The position numbers were made by a program, and so were the translations under genes. A stretch of 64,000 bases of DNA from Ipomoea triloba (lineage: Eukaryota > Streptophyta > Magnoliopsida > Solanales > Convolvulaceae): contig NC_044919.1 in assembly GCF_003576645.1 (NCBI RefSeq), positions 31,045,468 to 31,109,467 on the forward strand, written 5' to 3'. Below, piece after piece: positions 57,560 to 64,000 of the stretch. Position 1 is the stretch's first letter; each line of letters begins with the position of its first letter. The notes under the pieces are model-generated. The model did no database searches and was not told the origin of the DNA. It saw only the letters and a list, made by a program, of their open reading frames with translations.

Positions 57560-58510
57560 TTTTATTTAAAATCAATTGATAACCATTTAACAATATCTCT
57601 TTATGGTAAGCCATAAAGTCATGTCTCGAATTGAGGAAGGGCTGAACTCGGCCAACCCGGCCGATGATATAATATTGTATAATGAATCAAAACTCTAATG
57701 ATACTATACTTTACTTTTGGCTCATCCCAAATGACTAAAAGATAGTTCATTCCTTTCTTGTTGTCTATTCATATTTGATCACTCACCTTAAGATCAACTC
57801 CAATAATTTATGTTGACATTGTTGAACTAATTAACATTATCAAACATAAAAATTACATTATAAATAATTGCATAATATACCTTAGGTTGTACAGTATATT
57901 TTGTCAAAAGATAAAACAGTATTACCAAACATAAAATATATTCATGATATTGTCACACAAATATCTGATAAATTTTAAATTATCATTGTTGTAGTGATAT
58001 TATGTTTTAAATAAATGCATAAAAATCAATAATAATTAAATATAAATATCATATTTTTTTGTTACGAGAATTTCATATAATCAAATATTTGACTAATAAG
58101 GCCATTTGGAAGAGCAATGATTTTGAAATAGTAGCATTTTGGAGTGGAAGGTATATGAGGCTTATATAGATAATCTTATTAGTATTACATCACTATAGAT
58201 AGGATTGGGTAAAAGTAATATAGTACAATAACTAAAATATCTTAAAATGATATAATACAATGACTCACAGCCTTAAACTAATATAGTGCAAATAATAAAT
58301 TAATGTTACTCTCAAGTAGATATAGATTAACAAATAGATTTTTAAAAAAATGGACATTCCTAATGAGATTTCAAAACCATATTATAAGATGAACAGTTAT
58401 GAAGGAGGAACAACACAAACCATTTGGGAGAGCAATGATTTTGAGATAGTAGCATTTCGGAGTGGTGAGAAGGATGAGATTTTGTACATTTTAAAAAATA
58501 GTAGTAATTT
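57560..58510. other. AT-rich intergenic DNA
   Basis: No gene. A ~50-bp block (GAGCAATGATTTTGARATAG, TAGCATTTYGGAGTGG) occurs at 58112-58160 and again at 58431-58475, a small local duplication of unknown origin. Confidence 0.5.
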
Positions 58511-58747
58511 TGAATTATTAGTAGTGTAAATGTTGTCTCTCAATTTTCAAAACGTGGCATATATTGCCCCTCCCTAATAAGAAGAAGGAGAAGCATTGTT
58601 CTCGGCGGAATGAGAACAAACGAAACATGGACTTCGAACATGAAAAAGGGCAGATAATCATATTTATACCATTAATAATTCAATGAAAGGACAATACATG
58701 TCACGTTTTAAAAATTAAGGGGCAACATTTACACCACTAATAATTCA
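58511..58747. mobile_element. Foldback MITE with ~57-bp inverted repeats
   Basis: TGAATTATTAGTAGTGTAAA at 58511 and its inverted counterpart TTTACACCACTAATAATTCA ending at 58747. The similarity continues through AAAACGTGGCATATATTGCC / GGACAATACATGTCACGTTTT. The 120-bp centre is GC-richer. No target duplication was determined. Confidence 0.75.
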
Positions 58748-59013
58748 TGAGTGACATTGATAATTGACATATTTGTAAGGGACATGAATCACAAATTTTC
58801 CTTAACGTATTTAGATGTTGGTGGAAGCTATTTGTGATTTTCTTAATCTAGATTGGTTTTATTAGATCAATTACATACATTGCGAAAGTAAACAATTGCA
58901 CATATTGGATAACGAATACTAATACATTCCTCCCTCTCGGTCTTTACATATTTAACGTCTCTCCACATGTTTGTAATAACATTTTTTTTGTATATTTTGT
59001 TGGCTTTCAATAA

Positions 59014-59063
<50 letters not shown>

Positions 59064-59463
59064 AGAGGTAATAATTTAAATATTTAAGATAATAATATAG
59101 GAAGATGCTCTCTTTGAAAAATTCAAATTGAGTTAGCAAATTCAATGATCTTTGTCAAAAGAGTGATTTCACTATGACCACCACCATATTGTCCTCCTAA
59201 CTTCATTTAGCATCCATATGTAATGTTTAGTTTTATTGGTTTGAATTGGTAGATTATAAGGTATAATTTATGTAGTACAGGCTAAAAAAGTAATCGTGAT
59301 AAAAAATATTTTTTAAAAAAAACATCGAATAAAAATTAACTTCATAATTTATAATCAGGACGTTTTCAATTAATTCGATTATTGGTCCTCAATTAAGCTA
59401 TTCATCGACTTCTTTTGCCCCCCTCCTAAGCCTAGCTATAGACATCTTTCAACCTATGAATTA
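58748..59463. other. AT-rich intergenic DNA with (AT)n run
   Basis: No gene. (AT)n microsatellite at 59017-59061. Confidence 0.5.
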
Positions 59464-59687
59464 GTATTATTAAAGCAAACCGGCCCGCCCCACTACGGGC
59501 CGAATTGTTAGCGAGTCAACCCGTTAAGCCCACGGGCTAGGATTCATAAAACCTACCCCGCCCCACGCGGGTTGACGAGCCCCGCGGACTTTTGGTATTG
59601 CTCTTTTTTTTTTTTTTAATAATTATACTTTGTACAAAAAGTGTACACATGAATATATGTGTACTATGTACACAAGAATAGTGCACA

Positions 59688-59755
<68 letters not shown>

Positions 59756-59900
59756 CAAAAAATGGCAGGTCATGGGTCGGCCTGTAACCCGCCCGGGTTA
59801 GCTCGCTCCTTCGAGGACCATCTATTTTGTAGCCTTAACTCACCCTATCGTGAGACGAGTGTAAATCAGCCCGCGAATTTCAGCCCACTTTAACAATACT
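59464..59900. mobile_element. GC-ended TIR element with internal (AT)n
   Basis: Inverted ends: AGTATTATTAAAGC...GGCCCGCC at the left, and GTGGGCTG...AGTATTGTTAAAG on the minus strand at the right. CCCGCC/GGGCCG-rich arms flank an AT-rich core with a 63-bp (AT)n run (59691-59753). Resembles a widespread plant hAT-type MITE family. Target duplication unclear. Confidence 0.5.
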
Positions 59901-60178
59901 GCTCTGAATCTCTCAATCTCTCATGGAGTCCGTTAACATAGTATGCCGCCGTGTATGTTAACGGCTTTGTCGGAGTAAATCTCGATGCTTTGCAAGAGTA
60001 TTCTGTTGTATTAATTTTGACTTTTAAGGAATTAAAAAGTCAAGAAGATTGACATTGTCCATGGATTGAAACGGCGAATTGAAACCCATACCGTCAAATA
60101 GGCTTGAGGCACACGTTTTGTAGTCTCGTCCATCCATCCCTTCTAGATGACTTAACCCGACTTCCGTTCTCAAGCATT

Positions 60179-60341
60179 TTTTTTTTAATACTACTAACTC
60201 TATTGCAATACAGTATTTGTTCATAACTACTTTCTTAACCTATTGAAGCACAAGAGTCAGTATTGACTCCACTGAGATTCGAACCCACCACCTCCCGTAT
60301 AAAGGGAAAGATTTGATGCCACTGGACTACAAGGTCCTTGG
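60179..60341 (-). mobile_element. tRNA-derived SINE, 163 bp, with 15-bp target duplication
   Basis: Minus strand: box A CTTGTAGTCCAGTGGCATC, box B GGGTTCGAATCTC about 36 bp on, a body, and a terminal A8 tract. CCGTTCTCAAGCATT flanks it at 60164-60178 and 60342-60356. Pol III boxes, oligo-A end and a perfect target duplication establish LINE-mobilised retroposition. Confidence 0.9.
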
Positions 60342-60356
60342 CCGTTCTCAAGCATT

Positions 60357-61433
60357 AACTCTTCGTTTGCCCATCCTTTCTAGAAACAATACTTTTATTA
60401 ATTTTAAATTTTAAATTATGGTTAATAATATGTTGGTAGATAATAGCACAGTCAAGATTTTTAACTAAAGGAAATAATAAACTATTCTACTATTGATTTC
60501 GGTGCTTGACTTATTAATAGTGGTTGACTTTGATTTTTTTTTTAATTTGAATTTTTAAAAATTGTACTCTTAGTTTAAAGTATTAAGTGATGTTTATTAT
60601 CTGATTAGAGAATTAAATTCAATTTTTAACTAGTAATATGGTTATCGATCTAATCAATGGACGCCCAATGAGATTAAGCTAAATCCTTCTACCCATATGT
60701 ATTAATAATCCTTTTATCAACTACTCAGTATTTCAAATCATTGGGTTAATGACTTATATTATTTATTTATTTATTCATTTGATAGTTTGATATTTTTATA
60801 TATTACAAAGTTGTACTTTTGATCATTGAATTATAGTGTAATAACTAACTTAATTCCTATATTACAAGCGCTATCAAATTTAGTTATTGGGTTATTAGTG
60901 AAATAGCATTTTAGGTTACCCTATTAATAATTTCATAAAAATTTATCATTATTTTTCATATATAACCCAAATTAACAAAGACTAACAATGAAATTTCACA
61001 TCCTATTTACCTTCTTCCCCCAAACAGCCATTCATCTCACAATTTAGTGGTCAAAACACAAATATATAAACTATAAATTAAACCTTATCCTCAAAAGGCA
61101 AAGTCTGTATTTCACATTGATGATCAATTTAAAAATTAGTACAATAAAGTCAATAATTTATACTTATAGCTACTACTAAAACATGGAGTTGGAGAATAAT
61201 TTAAGAAAAAAAAAACAATAAACAAATACTCTATAAAAGAAAAGTAAAGAGATTAGAGTCACTTAAGACTTGTTTCAAATGGCTTGGTGGAAGTTTGATT
61301 TTTACCATGAACATTGAAATTTGAGTTTGCGTTAAACTCATTATGCGCAAAAGTATATGATTTGATATTAAATTTTAAAATTAAATTGGTCCAATTTATC
61401 TACTTATAGGCATAGAGACAAGTCCCAAAAAAT
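60357..61433. other. AT-rich intergenic DNA without a gene
   Basis: Nothing recognisable on either strand. Confidence 0.5.
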
Positions 61434-61435
61434 TA

Positions 61436-61682
61436 CTCCCTCTGCCTCATTTTATCTGTCCTACTTACTATTCACTGGTCAAACCAACATTTTCTTCTTT
61501 ATTTATTTTCTTTATTATTTGTTACTTATTTTTAAATTTGATTTTTTGTGTTTAATAGTACTTTTAATGTAGTTTCTAAATATATAAATTTTGTATATTA
61601 ATATTGTACTTAATATTATGAAAAATTGAATTAAAAATAACTTCAGTCAAGTCTTGTTACACATAAAATGGGACGGAGGGAG
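61436..61682. mobile_element. Stowaway MITE, 247 bp, upstream of OXI1
   Basis: Ends CTCCCTCTGCCTCATTTTAT and, inverted, CTCCCTCCGTCCCATTTTAT, with TA at 61434-61435 and 61683-61684. The classical Stowaway terminus is well conserved. It includes GGTCAA (61477-61482), the complement of a TTGACC W-box core. Its right end is ~190 bp from the OXI1 TATA box. Confidence 0.9.
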
Positions 61683-61786
61683 TATGATATAATAAAAAAT
61701 AATAATAATACGGAGTAATAAATTTTGAGTTTTATATATATTTAAAAAAGAAAAAGGAAAAAAAGGTAAAGAGACTAGAGTCACAA

Positions 61787-61792
61787 CACGTG
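61787..61792. promoter_or_regulatory. G-box CACGTG in the OXI1 promoter
   Basis: CACGTG in the context AACACGTGATA, 83 bp upstream of the TATA candidate. bHLH/bZIP binding is typical of this word. Its function here is inferred only. Confidence 0.45.
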
Positions 61793-61874
61793 ATACTTAC
61801 TCCGCAAGAAACGGGGAACTTCCGAGAAAATTTCCACTTTCCAGCCCGTAACCAAGCCAAGCATCGCATAGCGC

Positions 61875-61881
61875 TATAAAT
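61875..61881 (+). promoter_or_regulatory. TATA box of OXI1
   Basis: TATAAAT in GCGCTATAAATTAC, 212 bp before the start codon and followed by a pyrimidine-rich leader. It is the only good TATA word in the proximal region. Confidence 0.65.
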
Positions 61882-62092
61882 TACGCAAAGCGATCACAAT
61901 TTTTGCCACTATACGATATTCCAAACTCTTCAATTACTCTTCCGTCACATTTACTCTCTTCCCAACAGACCTCTCTATTCCAATCCAGAGGCGGATCCTT
62001 TTCGCTTTTCCACCGGAATCTGTGCTGGCAACGTAACCACCAGCCGTCTGATCGGTTCAGTTGGTTGCCAGCATCTATCATTGCTCTCCGCC

Positions 62093-63439
62093 ATGAAAGA
62101 CGACGTAGAACAACCGGCGCTGCCTTCTCTCCATCTGCGGGATCTCAAGGTCATCTCCGCCCTCGGACGCGGCGCCAAGGGCGTCGTGTTCTTAGTTCAG
62201 ACAGAAGGCGCTGAATTGCTAGCTCTCAAAGCTATTTCGAGAGCTTCCGTCGAGAAGAAGAAGGCTGGTAATGATGGCAGTGAGTACAAGAGAATTTGGT
62301 TCGAACGAGACGTTTTGAGGTCATTTCAGCATCCGCTTTTGCCGAAACTCCGCGGAGTGGTTTCCACGGAAAAGATTGTTGGTTATGTCATTGATTACTG
62401 CGCCGGAGGCGATCTCAATGCGCTCAGAAAGAAACAAACGGAGAAAATGTTCTCCGATGACATTATCCGGTAAGTTTTGTTCCACAAATTCATAGACACA
62501 ATTCATATTCACTCATGATCGGCATGCATTGGAATAATTTGAATTAATGTAACGTAACTTTTCAGATTTTACGCTGCGGAATTGGTACTTGCATTAGAGT
62601 ATCTTCACGGACTAGGGATAGTTTATAGAGATTTGAAGCCAGAAAATGTGATGATTCAAGAGAACGGACACCTAATGTTGATCGATTTTGATCTCTCCAC
62701 AAAACTTTCCGCCAAAACTCCAGAAATTCATCAACGTCCAGAATCACGCAATCATCAATCACATCCGAGGAAGCCTAAGAACACGAAGAAGTTTCCTTCA
62801 TTCTACATGTTCTGTAACTCAGGAATTTCGCCGGAGGACTTGGTCCATCCACCCGCGCGTCCTATTTCCAGATCCGACTCAGTAGAGAAGACGAACTCAT
62901 TCGTCGGAACCGAAGAATACGTGGCGCCGGAGGTCATAGTCGGCGAAGGCCACGATTTCTCGGTAGACTGGTGGTGCTTAGGCGTGATGTTATACGAGAT
63001 GCTGTACGGAACGACGCCGTTCAAAGGCTCGAATCGTAAGGAAACATTCTACCGGATAATATCCAAGCCACCGGACCTTGTCGGAGAGCCGACGGCGTTG
63101 AGGGACCTAATCGGGAAGCTGCTCGAGAAGGACCCGCGTCAGAGAATCTCCGCGGAGGAAATCAAGGGCCACAAATTTTTCAGAGGCGTTGATTGGGACC
63201 AGATCACGCAAATGCCGAGACCACCGTATATTCCTGTTGCAATAGCGGATACGGAAGGGAATAAGGAAATTGAGGTGGAGTCATTCGTAGAGGGCGTGTT
63301 CAAGGTAGAGGAAACGAATCCGGCAGGAAACGACACCGTTTCAAAAGTTAAAGGTATCGAGGAGAAGAACACGAAAAAAGGAGTGTGGCTTGAAGGCTTG
63401 AATCACCCCACCCAACATGAGCATTTTTTAGTTTTCTAA
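62093..63439 (+). CDS. OXI1: AGC VIII Ser/Thr kinase, OXI1 (AGC2) type, 416 aa
   Basis: Exon 1 is 62093-62469, exon 2 is 62566-63439. The 96-nt GT/AG intron splits the codon for R126. The ATG at 62093 (MKDDVEQP) is the first in frame. OXI1 kinases are activated by PDK1 and relay H2O2/elicitor signals to MAP kinases. Seen: glycine loop LGRGAKGVV (24-32), ATP lysine in LLALKAISR (~47), YRDLKPEN (146-153), and DFD instead of DFG (166-168), the AGC VIII signature. An insertion of about 70 residues in the activation segment, basic in part ([10 protein letters not shown]), precedes [12 protein letters not shown] (237-248). The chain ends FLVF, a C-terminal FxxF hydrophobic (PIF) motif for PDK1. Length agrees with Arabidopsis OXI1 (~421 aa). 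A Stowaway, G-box and TATA box lie upstream. A sister AGC2 member cannot be excluded. Confidence 0.9.
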
Positions 63440-64000
63440 AAAATTGTGTAATTATATTTATTATTCATTTATTAAAATCATTATATGAGTTTTAGTTGCC
63501 ATCTACATAGGCATTAGGCAACATAGCTTAATTCTTTGAATATGTAATAATAGCAAGCAATAAAGTGGTGGGATGCCACAAGTTTTGGAAAAAAGTTGTG
63601 ATTTTGATCAATTACCTCTCCAATCAATCTCAATACTTATGAGCTCTTCAACACCCAACTGACAATAACAACAAAAGGACATGTCATAGATGTAAACATT
63701 AAAACTCCAATGACACCCTAACCCATGGCTAGCTAAACATGCATGTGACATCATTAATTACAACACTGAAGAAAACAGACCACAAGATTGCTCTTTTCAA
63801 GTCAGCTCTTGTTAAACAGTATTTAAAGTTAATGCATCCAACCTGTTCATATTAGGTGAGATGCGTGCCATATCAGATAAATGCAAATATCATTTTCCAT
63901 AACAAAACTCCAGCACGCAAAAGCTTGGCAGAAGGATACAGAGTACATAATAAAGCAAAAATGTAAAAATGAACAGTGAACCGAAAGGTCAGAGTGTCTG
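63440..64000. other. OXI1 3' flank
   Basis: Presumed 3' UTR (AATAAAG at 63559) and intergenic DNA to the window end. No further gene recognised. Confidence 0.5.

Overview
The window is a piece of an angiosperm (eudicot) nuclear genome. It holds five intron-bearing or plant-specific protein genes embedded in AT-rich, transposon-filled intergenic DNA. Plant evidence includes a cellulose-synthase-like C gene, plant U-box E3 ligases, an AGC VIII kinase with the plant-specific DFD motif, a plastid 5S rRNA fragment in nuclear DNA, and Stowaway/Tourist MITEs, tRNA-derived SINEs, a Ty1-copia element and Helitrons. I cannot name the species.

Genes, left to right: CSLC6 (-, 412-2029, 3' part beyond the window); a DUF506/PDDEXK-like gene (+, 11317-12201); PUB9 (+, 37334-39281, 2 exons, 462 aa); CHIP (-, 44062-47547, 8 exons, 279 aa); OXI1-type AGC kinase (+, 62093-63439, 2 exons, 416 aa). 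From memory of Arabidopsis locus numbers, CSLC6, a DUF506 gene, PUB9 and CHIP lie in the same order at AT3G07330, 07350, 07360 and 07370, and OXI1 (AT3G25250) sits beside another DUF506 gene (AT3G25240). The window therefore looks like an ancient conserved neighbourhood whose spacing has been inflated by transposons.

Mobile DNA by region. 2.4-11 kb: a plastid 5S rRNA insertion, a TIR/minisatellite element, a Tourist MITE, LINE RNase H remnants, a foldback element, a Stowaway and SINE-like sequences. 13-18 kb: TIR elements with internal repeats. 19,096-30,848: one Ty1-copia insertion with 5-bp target duplications (ATAAT). Its LTRs are unequal (1700 and 1414 bp) because of 42-bp minisatellites, its polyprotein frame carries several nonsense codons, and its integrase/RT region appears three times in exact copies joined by single N bases, most likely an assembly artefact. 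34.2-37.1 kb: a duplicated PUB9 promoter, a PUB9 exon-2 pseudogene interrupted by a Tourist-like MITE, and Helitron-like termini at the breakpoints. 48,068-51,903 and 52,084-57,559: two same-orientation Helitrons with A/T flanks, 3' hairpin plus CTAG, degenerate Pif1 helicase, and long arrays of ~105-118-bp repeats. The second also contains an exact 1217-bp duplication bounded by Ns. 58-61.7 kb: further MITEs, a SINE with a 15-bp target duplication, and a Stowaway just upstream of OXI1.

Two of the genes encode U-box ubiquitin ligases, arranged tail to tail: PUB9 with armadillo repeats and CHIP, the Hsp70/Hsp90 co-chaperone. OXI1 kinases act in oxidative-burst signalling, and CSLC6 belongs to the xyloglucan backbone synthases. 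I see no evidence of a single pathway, only shared ancestry of the segment. No entirely new system was found. The most informative signals are the conserved gene order, the PUB9 capture/duplication structure, the repeat-rich LTRs, and the assembly duplications.
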